From JBEIFW01 sp044370695 (GTDB lineage: Bacteria; Actinomycetota; Acidimicrobiia; Acidimicrobiales; Ilumatobacteraceae): a DNA stretch of 19,544 nt. Position 1 is the first letter of the stretch, and each line of letters starts with the position of its first letter. The DNA lies in assembly GCA_044370695.1 (NCBI GenBank), contig JBILVB010000065.1:1-19544 (forward strand), read 5' to 3'. This document shows positions 7,476 to 14,506 of this stretch, one piece after another. The position numbers and the translations under genes were made by a program. The notes under the pieces are model-generated. The model was not told the origin of the DNA and did not search any database. It saw only the letters and a program-made list of their open reading frames with translations.

Positions 7476-8759
7476 ATGGCCGACCAGATCAGCCTCGAGG
7501 GCTTCAACCCCTTCTCGCCGACCGTCCAGCAGTGTCCGCACGCCTACTACCGGGCGATGCAGGACGGGCCGGCGGTCCACCCCGTCCAGGGCACCGACAT
7601 CTTCATGGTGACCCGACACGATCTCATGCTCCCGCTGCTGCGGGACACCGCTACGTTCTCGAACGCCTTCGGATCGGCCGGCGAACCACCGAAAGGCGAC
7701 GTGATCGACCGACTTCGGGCCGTGTACGCAGAGGGTTACGACCGGGTGCCGACGATGCTCACCATCGACCCGCCGTGGCACACCCGCTTCCGGGGGACCG
7801 TGGCCCCGTACTTCACGCCGCGACGGATCGCCGAGCTGCGCGCCCCGGTCGAGGCGATCGTCGACCGTTTGATCGACGACCTGCTCGAATCGGTCGGCCC
7901 GAGCGGCGAGATCGACTTCGTCCCGAGCTTCGCCGTGCCGCTGCCGATCGAGGCGATCGCGTACGTGCTCAACGTCCCAGCCGACCGAATGGGCGACTTC
8001 AAACGCTGGAGCGACGATTCGATCGCCGACATCGGCGCGTCGATCTCCGACGACCGACGGGTGGAGGCCGCCCGCGGCGTGGTGGAGTTCCAGCATTACT
8101 TCGCCGAGCAACTCGAGCGCCGTCGGATCGAGCCGATCGGCGACCTCATGAGCGATCTCGTCGGATCGGTCATCGACGATCCCGAGGCCGAGGGGCACAA
8201 GCGACCCCTCACGATGGCCGAGATGTTGTCGATCATCCAACAGCTGCTCGTCGCCGGGAACGAGACGACGACGAAGGCGCTCACCGAGGGCGTGCGGCTG
8301 CTCGCGCAGCACCCCGACCAGTGGGCCAAGCTCAAGGCCGACCCCGCAGGCCGCGCGCCGCTCGTGACCGAGGAGGTGCTCCGCCTGGCCACCCCGACCC
8401 AGGGCATGTTCCGCAAGGTCACCGCCGACGGGGTCAGCATCGACGGCTGCCCGGTGCCGAAGGGGGCGCGCGTGATGCTCGTCTACTCGGCGGCGAATCG
8501 TGACCCGAAGGTGTTCTCCGGCGATCCCGATTCGTTCGACCCGGATCGGCCGGAGCTCAAGGAGCACCTGGCGTTCGGCAAGGGAATCCACTTCTGCCTC
8601 GGGGCCCCGCTGTCGCGCGTGGAGATGGTGGCGGCCTTCGAGCGTCTGGCGCGCCGCCTCGATACGCTCCGGCTGCTCGAGTCCAACGACTTCGAGTACC
8701 ACCCCAGCTTCATGTTGAGGGGTCTGAAGAAGCTCGACCTGGCGTTCACCGCAGCGTGA
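7476..8759 (+). CDS. Cytochrome P450 (third of three)
   Basis: A 427-residue P450 with I-helix AGNETTTK, ExxR as EEVLR, and haem loop FGKGIHFCLGAP with the cysteine at about residue 374. ATG 7476 gives a sensible N-terminus (MADQISLEGFNPF). A GGGGGAG run about 12 nt upstream is a loose ribosome site. It is more like the second P450 in its I-helix than the first, but differs from both. The stop TGA overlaps a GTG of the next frame, and the FadB2-like gene follows at once. It therefore heads a compact operon with acyl-CoA and B12 genes. Hydroxylation of a fatty-acyl, sterol or similar substrate that then enters CoA-dependent oxidation is inference. Confidence 0.95.
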   Translation: MADQISLEGFNPFSPTVQQCPHAYYRAMQDGPAVHPVQGTDIFMVTRHDLMLPLLRDTATFSNAFGSAGEPPKGDVIDRLRAVYAEGYDRVPTMLTIDPPWHTRFRGTVAPYFTPRRIAELRAPVEAIVDRLIDDLLESVGPSGEIDFVPSFAVPLPIEAIAYVLNVPADRMGDFKRWSDDSIADIGASISDDRRVEAARGVVEFQHYFAEQLERRRIEPIGDLMSDLVGSVIDDPEAEGHKRPLTMAEMLSIIQQLLVAGNETTTKALTEGVRLLAQHPDQWAKLKADPAGRAPLVTEEVLRLATPTQGMFRKVTADGVSIDGCPVPKGARVMLVYSAANRDPKVFSGDPDSFDPDRPELKEHLAFGKGIHFCLGAPLSRVEMVAAFERLARRLDTLRLLESNDFEYHPSFMLRGLKKLDLAFTAA

Positions 8760-8779
8760 ACGACCCGAACGGAGTATCG

Positions 8780-9646
8780 GTGGCGACGATCGAACGTGTC
8801 GGCGTGGTCGGCTGCGGGTTGATGGGGTCCGGGATCGCGGAAGTGTGCGCTCGGGCGGGGCTCGACGTGCTGGTGCGCGAGATCGACGCGGCGGCCTGCG
8901 AAGCCGGGATGAAGCGGTTGTCCACGAGCCTCGACCGGGGCGTGCGGGCCGGCAAGCTCGATGAGGGTGCACGCGACGCCGCATTGGCGCGACTGCACTT
9001 CACGACCGACTTCGGTGATCTCGCCGACCGGCAGCTCGTCGTCGAAGCCGTGATCGAGGACGAGAAGCTGAAGACCTCGGTGTTCGCCGCCTTGGATCGG
9101 TCCGTCACCGACCCCTCGGCGATCCTCGCCTCGAACACGTCGTCGATCCCGATCATGAAGCTGGGCATGGCCACCAAGCGCCCGGAGCAGGTGATCGGCA
9201 TCCACTTCTTCAACCCGGTCCCGGTCCTGCGCCTCGTCGAGTTGGTGACCTCGCTGTTGACGGCGCCCACCACCACCGCGGCTGCCGAAGGCTTCGCGGT
9301 GGACGTGTTGCACAAGCGGGTGATCCGGAGCCAGGACCGCGCCGGATTCGTGGTGAATGCGCTGCTGATCCCCTACATCCTGTCGGCCATCCGGATGTTC
9401 GAATCCGGCTTCGCCTCGGCGGACGACATCGACACCGGCATGGTCGAGGGGTGCAACCACCCCATGGGCCCGTTGCGCCTCGCCGACCTCATCGGGCTCG
9501 ACACCACGATGGCCGTGGCCGAGAGTCTGTACGCGGAGTTCAAAGAACCGCTCTACTCACCCCCGCCGCTGTTGAGTCGCATGGTCGAGGCCGGGCTCCT
9601 CGGGCGCAAGGCCGGCCGGGGCTTCTACGACTACGGGAGCAAGTGA
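8780..9646 (+). CDS. fadB2: 3-hydroxyacyl-CoA dehydrogenase, FadB2-like
   Basis: A 288-residue NAD-dependent dehydrogenase that oxidises 3-hydroxyacyl-CoA (for example 3-hydroxybutyryl-CoA) to 3-ketoacyl-CoA, or runs in reverse. It shows the dinucleotide motif GCGLMG (11-16), SNTSSIPI, and the catalytic dyad His142 and Glu154 in HFFNPVPVLRLVE. The sequence closely follows what I recall of mycobacterial FadB2, including GFVVNALLIPYILSAIRM and HPMGPLRLADLIGLD. I favour GTG 8780 because GGAG at 8771-8774 lies 5 nt upstream and the N-terminus then matches the family. GTG 8756, overlapping the P450 stop, would add eight residues. Its TGA shares one base with the ATG of the next gene. Confidence 0.9.
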   Translation: MATIERVGVVGCGLMGSGIAEVCARAGLDVLVREIDAAACEAGMKRLSTSLDRGVRAGKLDEGARDAALARLHFTTDFGDLADRQLVVEAVIEDEKLKTSVFAALDRSVTDPSAILASNTSSIPIMKLGMATKRPEQVIGIHFFNPVPVLRLVELVTSLLTAPTTTAAAEGFAVDVLHKRVIRSQDRAGFVVNALLIPYILSAIRMFESGFASADDIDTGMVEGCNHPMGPLRLADLIGLDTTMAVAESLYAEFKEPLYSPPPLLSRMVEAGLLGRKAGRGFYDYGSK

Positions 9647-10047
9647 TGGCTGATCGCATCCTCGTCGCGAAGGTCGGCCTCGACGGCCACGACCGGGGGG
9701 TCAAGGTCGTGGCCCGGATCCTGCGGGACGCCGGGTTCGAGGTGATCTACACGGGCCTGTTCCAGACCCCGAGCAAGGTTGCCGCCGCCGCCGTCGACGA
9801 AGACGTCGACGCGATCGGGTTGTCGATGCTGTCGGGGGCGCACATGACGCTCGCCCCGAAGGTCGTCGAGGCGGTGCGAGCGTTGGGTGTCGACATCCCC
9901 GTCGTCGTCGGGGGAATCGTGCCCGACCAGGACATCGCCAAGCTCGCCGAACTCGGTGTCGCAGCCGTCCTGACGCCGGGTGCCGGTGCAGGCGACATCG
10001 TGGCGGCGATGCACCGGGTGATCGCGGCGAGCCGGACCTCGGCCTGA
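9646..10047 (+). CDS. Cobalamin-binding subunit of a methylmalonyl-CoA mutase-type enzyme
   Basis: A 133-residue stand-alone B12-binding domain. The cobalamin signature DxHxxG is intact (DGHDRG, residues 13-18; His15 would be the lower axial ligand). It is followed by LSMLSGAHM and VVVGGIVP, which match the later conserved segments. The length matches the small subunits of split acyl-CoA mutases (isobutyryl-CoA mutase, 2-hydroxyisobutyryl-CoA mutase, archaeal methylmalonyl-CoA mutase). Those need a large catalytic subunit, and none is encoded in this window. ATG 9646 overlaps the fadB2 stop by one base, implying translational coupling. A carbon-skeleton rearrangement of a branched acyl-CoA is the likely role. 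A regulatory or salvage function of a lone B12 domain is the alternative. Confidence 0.9.
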   Translation: MADRILVAKVGLDGHDRGVKVVARILRDAGFEVIYTGLFQTPSKVAAAAVDEDVDAIGLSMLSGAHMTLAPKVVEAVRALGVDIPVVVGGIVPDQDIAKLAELGVAAVLTPGAGAGDIVAAMHRVIAASRTSA

Positions 10048-10066
10048 TCGCCGAGCGGGGCGCGCG

Positions 10067-11008
10067 ATGCCGGTGGACCCGCTCGAGCGGATCACGAACC
10101 TGCTCGCGCTGCTTCTCGAAACCCGCGAGCCGCTCTCGCAGGATCGGATCGTCCATGAGCTCTCGGGGCAGTACCCCGCCGACCCGACCGCTCGGCGGGC
10201 GGCGTTCGAGCGGGACAAGGCGGCCCTGCGAGCCGAGGGCGTGCCGATCGAGCAGACCTACCTCGCCGACGGTGGCACGGGGTACCGGATCGACCGCACC
10301 GCCTACGAACTCGGCGACCTGGGGTTGACCGACGACGAGAAGCGGGCGCTCCAGTTGGCCATGGCGACGGTGCATCTGGGTGTCGACTGGGGGGACGATG
10401 CGCTGCGCAAGCTCGCCCCCGAGCCATCGGGCCCGGGATCGTCGACCGGCGCAGGAGCGGCTGCGGCGGTCCTGCCCTCGATGCCGGCACTCGCCGGGTT
10501 GTTCGCCGCGCATGCGGCTCGTTCCCCGGTGTCGTTCTCGTACCGGGGCCGGGCCCGGCGGGTCGATCCGCTGGGGCTGTTGTCCCGGGGCGGAAATTGG
10601 TACGTGGTCGGCTACGACCACTCACACGAGGAACGACGGGTATACCGCGTGGATCGCATCGAGGGGGACGTCGCGATCGGCGAGGCCGGTTCGTTCGAGG
10701 TGCCCGATGGCTTCGACCCGTCCGGGGCGCTGGCGTCGGACATGAAGTCCGTGGGCGGCACGGGCGAGGATCCCAGCGAGGCGGTGGTGTGGATCGACTC
10801 GGTCTGGGCCCGTCGAGTGGTGGCCGAATTGGGTCCGGAACGGGTCGTGGCCCGACACGACGCCGACGGCACCGTGCTGGTGCGGGTGCCCTGTACGAAC
10901 CGGTCGGCCTTCCGGTCGTGGGTGCTCGGGATGTTGGAGCATGCCGTCGTCGTCGAGCCGCCCGAGGTGCGCTCGGAGGTCGTCGGCTGGCTGGAGGCGC
11001 TGTCGTGA
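10067..11008 (+). CDS. pafB: PafB-like HTH/WYL transcriptional regulator
   Basis: A 313-residue protein with an N-terminal helix-turn-helix-like region (ITNLLALLLETREPLSQDRI) and a central WYL domain. The WYL signature is GNWYVVGYD (Trp178-Tyr179-Val180), followed by YRVDRIE. A C-terminal extension typical of PafB/PafC follows. In mycobacteria PafB and PafC act together as the activator of the RecA-independent DNA-damage response, with the WYL domains sensing a ligand. A GA/Ser-rich linker near residues 120-138 looks disordered. The gene starts 19 nt after the B12 subunit and overlaps the next regulator at GTGA, so it is read with the metabolic genes. No pafA, pup or tatAC neighbour is visible. 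The PafB assignment rests on the tandem WYL arrangement, so a local pathway regulator remains possible. Confidence 0.8.
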   Translation: MPVDPLERITNLLALLLETREPLSQDRIVHELSGQYPADPTARRAAFERDKAALRAEGVPIEQTYLADGGTGYRIDRTAYELGDLGLTDDEKRALQLAMATVHLGVDWGDDALRKLAPEPSGPGSSTGAGAAAAVLPSMPALAGLFAAHAARSPVSFSYRGRARRVDPLGLLSRGGNWYVVGYDHSHEERRVYRVDRIEGDVAIGEAGSFEVPDGFDPSGALASDMKSVGGTGEDPSEAVVWIDSVWARRVVAELGPERVVARHDADGTVLVRVPCTNRSAFRSWVLGMLEHAVVVEPPEVRSEVVGWLEALS

Positions 11009-11937
11009 GCGGTCGGCGGGGGCCGAGGCCGACGCAACAACGGCTGCACCAGCTCCTGGCCATCCTGCCGTGGCTCATGGAGCGTGGCGGTGCCACCGTC
11101 GAGGAGGTGGCCGAGCGCTTCGACATGCGGCCCGAGCACGTGGTCGCCGACCTCGAGGTCGCGTCGATGTGCGGGCTCCCGCCTTACATCGACGAGATGA
11201 TCGACATCTACGTCGAGGACGGTCGGGTGCACGTCGGCGTGCCCCGCCTCTTCCGACGGCCCTTGCGGCTGACCGCCCGGGAGGCGTTCTCGGTGGTCGC
11301 CGCGGCCCATGCCGCCCTCGCCCTTCCCGGTGCGGATCCCGACGGGCCCCTGGCCCGGGCGCTCCGCAAGCTCGAGGCGGTGCTCGGCGCTCGACCGGTG
11401 GTGAGCGTGGACGTCGAGCGGCCGGCGTTGCTCGACGTCGTCACCGATGCCGTCGAGCGCGGCGAACGCCTCGCCGTCGTCTACCGCAGCGGCGACGACC
11501 GCCGCACCGAGCGGGTGATCACCCCGCGAGCCGTCATGGTGCGCGAAGGCGCCTGGTACGTCGTGGCGGAGTGTGCGCTGGCGCAGGCGCGCCGGACGTT
11601 CCGGGTCGATCGAATGGAAGCGGCCGAGCCGACCGGTGAGCGGGTCGAGGTCGAGCCGATCGAACCGCTGACCGATGGGTGGTTCGACGACGTCGAGCTC
11701 CCGGAGGCCGAACTGGTCCTGCCGTCCGACGCGGCCTGGGTAGCGGGCCGGTATCCGGTTCGTTCCGTCGAGGTGAACGGCGATGGGACGCTGCGCGTGC
11801 GGCTCCCGGTGACGAGCGAACGCTGGCTGGGCCGGCTGCTCGTACAACTCGGACCCGACGCTCGCGTCGCGGCGCCGGAACGCTGGCGTGACCTCGGAGC
11901 ACGTACGGCAGCGTCGGTGCTCGCCGCCTACCGCTGA
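11005..11937 (+). CDS. pafC: PafC-like HTH/WYL transcriptional regulator
   Basis: A 310-residue protein starting at GTG 11005, which overlaps the previous stop as GTGA. GGAGG at 10993-10997 is a good ribosome site 7 nt upstream. The N-terminus (QQRLHQLLAILPWLMERGGATVEEVAERF) is a winged-helix-like DNA-binding region. The WYL motif is AWYVVAEC (Trp184-Tyr185-Val186), followed by FRVDRME. The Tyr/Val-rich middle and C-terminal extension match PafC. The overlap implies equal, coupled synthesis with the PafB-like partner, as expected for a heterodimeric regulator. Its 3' end overlaps the convergent exonuclease gene by 10 bp. Function as a DNA-damage regulator is established for mycobacterial PafBC and inferred here. 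Confidence 0.8.
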   Translation: MSGRRGPRPTQQRLHQLLAILPWLMERGGATVEEVAERFDMRPEHVVADLEVASMCGLPPYIDEMIDIYVEDGRVHVGVPRLFRRPLRLTAREAFSVVAAAHAALALPGADPDGPLARALRKLEAVLGARPVVSVDVERPALLDVVTDAVERGERLAVVYRSGDDRRTERVITPRAVMVREGAWYVVAECALAQARRTFRVDRMEAAEPTGERVEVEPIEPLTDGWFDDVELPEAELVLPSDAAWVAGRYPVRSVEVNGDGTLRVRLPVTSERWLGRLLVQLGPDARVAAPERWRDLGARTAASVLAAYR

Positions 11938-12476
11938 CCGAGGGGGACGAGCGGCGGATCCGGGCAACGTTCGAGCAGGCGGTCGAGCAGCTCGCTCGTG
12001 GCCCGGGCGTCGTCGAGGGCGTCGTGCGGGCGGCCCGGGTCGATGCCGTACCGGCGGCAGAGCGCAGCGAGCGAGTGGCCTTCGGGGTGGTCGGGCTCCA
12101 CGGTTCTCGACAGTGCGAGGGTGCACAGCCCCAACCGGGGAGCAGTGGGTCCCGGCTCGGCGAGCCGGCGGACGAATGCCCAGTCGAACGGGAGGTTGTG
12201 CGCCACCACGAGGCGCCCGGCGAGACGCTCGGCGAGTTCCCGGCCGACCTGACGCCGCCGGGGCGCGTTGCGGATGGCGGGCCGACCGATCCCGTGGATC
12301 TCGGTCGGGCCGAGGCTGGCGAGCGGCCCCCAGCGCGGGCGAACGAACGAGACCCACCGCTGCTCGGTCGCGCCCTCGTCGGACCGCAGGACGACGGCGA
12401 CCTGGAGCACCCGATCGTGGTCGGGCCGGAGTCCGGTGGTCTCGACGTCGACCACGGCGAGGGGTACACGAAGCAC
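11928..12476 (-). CDS. DEDDh 3'-5' exonuclease (DnaQ-like)
   Basis: A 182-residue exonuclease domain of the DnaQ/RNase T/DEDDh superfamily, which removes 3' nucleotides from DNA or RNA using two metal ions. All four acidic positions and the general base are visible: Asp10 and Glu12 in VDVETTG, Asp98 in HNLPFD, and His151 with Asp156 in HDALDDA. The start is GTG at 12476. The size is that of a stand-alone exonuclease with no extra domains. It is either a proofreading-like subunit or a repair or oligonucleotide-processing enzyme; sequence alone does not decide. It lies 44 nt downstream of the whiB-like gene on the same strand and may share its transcript. Confidence 0.9.
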   Translation of the reverse strand: MLRVPLAVVDVETTGLRPDHDRVLQVAVVLRSDEGATEQRWVSFVRPRWGPLASLGPTEIHGIGRPAIRNAPRRRQVGRELAERLAGRLVVAHNLPFDWAFVRRLAEPGPTAPRLGLCTLALSRTVEPDHPEGHSLAALCRRYGIDPGRPHDALDDARATSELLDRLLERCPDPPLVPLGQR

Positions 12477-12520
12477 TGCCCGGACCCTACGCCGGGGGTG
12501 CGCGCCGACGGTGGAGATCG

Positions 12521-12832
12521 TCAGGCGGTCAAGGCATGCGACTGCCGGGCCCGCACGCCGATCGGCGCAGCGACGGTGTACCCGGCGAGGTGACGCTCCT
12601 CCTCGGACTCACCGCCCCAGAAGCCGTACTCGCGCTGGTCCCGAGCGAACGAGCGGCACTGGACCGCCACGGTGCATGAGGCACACAGCATCCGGGCCTG
12701 CGCCTCCCGACGGACACGGGCCTGGGGCCGCTCGGCCCGAGGCGGGAAGAACAGGTTGGTTTGGCCCTTGCAGCCGGCATTTTCACGCCAGTCCCCAGCG
12801 GGGCGCGGCAGGACGGTTTCGATGGCGAGCAT
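12521..12832 (-). CDS. WhiB-family iron-sulfur transcriptional regulator
   Basis: A 103-residue Wbl protein. Four cysteines (Cys21, Cys50, Cys53, Cys59) fit the C-x(28)-CxxC-x5-C iron-sulfur pattern. The beta-turn motif is GFWGGESEEER (70-80), where most Wbl proteins have G-V/I-W-G-G. These proteins bind a 4Fe-4S cluster and usually work with the primary sigma factor to control redox, developmental or antibiotic-response genes. The C-terminal tail after the turn (AAPIGVRARQSHALTA) is short and only mildly basic. The start is ATG 12832 with GAGG 7 nt upstream. It has its own promoter and a long structured leader. Which Wbl class it belongs to I cannot say. Confidence 0.93.
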   Translation of the reverse strand: MLAIETVLPRPAGDWRENAGCKGQTNLFFPPRAERPQARVRREAQARMLCASCTVAVQCRSFARDQREYGFWGGESEEERHLAGYTVAAPIGVRARQSHALTA

Positions 12833-12839
12833 TCTTCGA

Positions 12840-12843
12840 CCTC
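12840..12843 (-). promoter_or_regulatory. Ribosome binding site of the WhiB-family gene
   Basis: GAGG on the minus strand, 7 nt upstream of ATG 12832. It lies about 25 nt downstream of the leader hairpin, so the hairpin does not directly cover it. Confidence 0.6.
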
Positions 12844-12868
12844 AACGTCCTCTGGTGGGAGAGTGGAG

Positions 12869-12905
12869 GAGCGGCGGGGCCGGGAGGGGTTGGGCCCCGC
12901 CGCTC
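12869..12905 (-). promoter_or_regulatory. Strong stem-loop in the whiB leader
   Basis: A perfect 13-bp inverted repeat with G/C-rich arms GAGCGGCGGGGCC and GGCCCCGCCGCTC and an 11-nt loop. On the minus strand it sits just downstream of the predicted transcription start, so it would form at the very 5' end of the whiB message. No T-run follows on either strand, which argues against a simple intrinsic terminator. It may stabilise the mRNA, act as an attenuator, or mark the end of the phoH transcript. Confidence 0.65.
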
Positions 12906-12916
12906 TGGCAAATTCA

Positions 12917-12945
12917 ATGCTAATTCATCCCGAGGCCGCTGTAAA
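12917..12945 (-). promoter_or_regulatory. Predicted primary-sigma promoter of the whiB gene
   Basis: Read on the minus strand, a -35 element TTTACA (12940-12945) is followed after exactly 17 nt by a -10 element TAGCAT (12917-12922). They lie in a locally AT-rich patch that stands out in this GC-rich sequence. The predicted start is near 12910, giving a leader of about 78 nt before ATG 12832. Confidence 0.65.
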
Positions 12946-12962
12946 TGCGATTTAGCACGTAA

Positions 12963-12974
12963 GAACCCGGGTTC
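12963..12974. promoter_or_regulatory. Perfect 12-bp palindrome upstream of the whiB promoter
   Basis: GAACCCGGGTTC is its own reverse complement. It sits 18 bp upstream of the predicted -35 box, between the whiB promoter and the end of phoH. This is a suitable position for an activator or repressor site. No matching regulator can be named. Confidence 0.4.
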
Positions 12975-12997
12975 CGGTGCCGGCGCCCGGCGTCACC

Positions 12998-14389
12998 TCA
13001 GAGGAGCTCGGCGGCGATCCGCGCGACCTCGCTGCGCTCGCACGCGTTCAAGGTCACGTGGCCGAAGCAGGACTGGCCGCTGAAGGCGTCGATCAGTACG
13101 GCGAGGGCGTTGTTGGACTCGCCGACGTAGGGGGCGTCGATCTGACTGGTGTCCCCCGTGAACACGATCTTGGTGCCTTCGCCGATGCGGGTGAGGATCG
13201 TCTTGAGCGTCGTCGGTTCCAGGTTCTGGGCCTCGTCGACGATCGTGAACTGCCGGTGCAGCGAACGCCCTCGCAAGAACGTGACGGACTCGAGGGAGAG
13301 CGATCCCCGGGCCGTGAGCTCCTCGACCAACGAGCGAGCGTCGCGGGCCGACCGTCGATCGGTGAGCGCGACGACCGCATCGTGGATGGCCGCCATCCAG
13401 GGGTCGAGCTTCTCGTCGAGTCCGCCGGGGAGGAACCCCACGTCCGCCCGTCCGACCGGGACGAGCGGGCGGTAGATCGACAGCCGCTCGTAGCGGCGGG
13501 CTTCGACGACCTGTTCGAGGCCGGCGGCGACGGCCAGCACGGTCTTGCCGGTGCCGGCCCGGCCGTCGAGCGCCACCACGCTGACGTCGGGGTCGAGCAG
13601 CAGTTCGAGGGCGAAGCGCTGTTCCTTGGATCGCGCCCGTAAACCCCAGGCCTCGGGGGACGGCGACGGCAGCAGCGACAGGCCTGCGTCGGACCGTCGG
13701 GCCAGGGCCGAACGGGAGCCGCTGCGCACGACGGCGAAGGTGTTGCAGGGCAGGTCGCCGATCGCAGGACCATCGGTGAGGTCGTCGAGGCACCCCGTGG
13801 CGTACAGCCCCTCGACGTCACCAGGGTCGGCGTCGAGGGTGAGCCAGCCGGCCGGGCGTGTCGCCGGCGACCGGCCGACCGGCCGGTGCTCGCCGGCGTC
13901 GACGCCGAGGTGGCCCGCCTTGATCCGCAAGGCAGCGTCGTTGGAGATGACGACCGTCGGTCGATCCTGGGCCTGACCGAGGGCGGCGCCGATGATGCGG
14001 TTGTCGGGCCGTGCCGGATCGAGGCCGTGCTCGGCGAGCAGGTGGCCGAGCACGCCGTTGAGTTCGATGCGCACCGTGCCGCCGAGCGGATCGCCCGGGA
14101 TCGGCACCGGGTGGTTCAGGGAGCCTCCTGCGCCGACGCGAAGGTCCTCCAAGGTTCGCAGGGCGTGTCGAGCGGCCCGGCCGGCGTCGTCCTGGCGGCT
14201 CTTGAGCTTGTCGAGCTCCTCGACGACGATCAGGGGCACGACGACGTCGCACCCCCCGTAGCTGGCAAGGCAGGACGGGTCGGCGACCAGCACGCTGGTG
14301 TCGAGCACGACGCAGGTGCGGACCGGACCGACGGCGACGTCCTGGCCGCCTCCTGTCGGGGAGGCGACGGTCTGGAGGCGATCGCTCAC
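12998..14389 (-). CDS. phoH2: PIN domain-PhoH ATPase fusion (PhoH2-type)
   Basis: About 463 residues. The N-terminal PIN nuclease domain starts at CVVLDTSVLVADP (Asp30) with VVPLIVVEELDKLK and DNRIIGAAL, carrying the acidic residues expected of a metal-dependent RNase. The C-terminal PhoH domain has Walker A GRAGTGKT (276-283) and Walker B FTIVDEAQN (Asp385-Glu386), then TGDTSQID. Characterised PIN-PhoH proteins are ATP-dependent RNA helicase/ribonucleases. I prefer GTG 14389, with GGAG 5 nt upstream, giving MSDRLQTV. In-frame alternatives are GTG 14410 and ATG 14443, which would add up to 18 residues but lack a visible ribosome site. No toxin-antitoxin-style small partner gene precedes it. 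The whiB gene lies downstream with its own promoter. Confidence 0.93.
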   Translation of the reverse strand: MSDRLQTVASPTGGGQDVAVGPVRTCVVLDTSVLVADPSCLASYGGCDVVVPLIVVEELDKLKSRQDDAGRAARHALRTLEDLRVGAGGSLNHPVPIPGDPLGGTVRIELNGVLGHLLAEHGLDPARPDNRIIGAALGQAQDRPTVVISNDAALRIKAGHLGVDAGEHRPVGRSPATRPAGWLTLDADPGDVEGLYATGCLDDLTDGPAIGDLPCNTFAVVRSGSRSALARRSDAGLSLLPSPSPEAWGLRARSKEQRFALELLLDPDVSVVALDGRAGTGKTVLAVAAGLEQVVEARRYERLSIYRPLVPVGRADVGFLPGGLDEKLDPWMAAIHDAVVALTDRRSARDARSLVEELTARGSLSLESVTFLRGRSLHRQFTIVDEAQNLEPTTLKTILTRIGEGTKIVFTGDTSQIDAPYVGESNNALAVLIDAFSGQSCFGHVTLNACERSEVARIAAELL

Positions 14390-14506
14390 GGCAGCTCCAA
14401 GATCGGACACGTTGACGGTTTCGTAGCACCCGGCGCCCCGCATCTGCTGGCACCATCGGTCACAGGCAGATGAACAGTGAGGAACCCGGAGCGTCGGTCC
14501 GAAGGT

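Noticed and set aside
11888..12679. Plus-strand frames across the exonuclease and whiB region
   Set aside because: Arg/Gly-rich shadows with no domain; both minus-strand genes have full catalytic or cluster residues.
12833..12997. A small gene in the 165-nt gap between phoH and whiB
   Set aside because: No start with a ribosome site and codon-like composition; the promoter, hairpin and palindrome explain the space.
12998..14443. PIN-PhoH as the toxin of a toxin-antitoxin pair
   Set aside because: No short overlapping antitoxin-like frame precedes the gene, so only the RNA helicase/nuclease description is supported.
14390..14506. Possible promoter between the ABC ATPase and the phoH-like gene
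   Set aside because: A TGCTACGAA segment resembles an extended -10 but lacks the final T and has no -35 at a proper distance.
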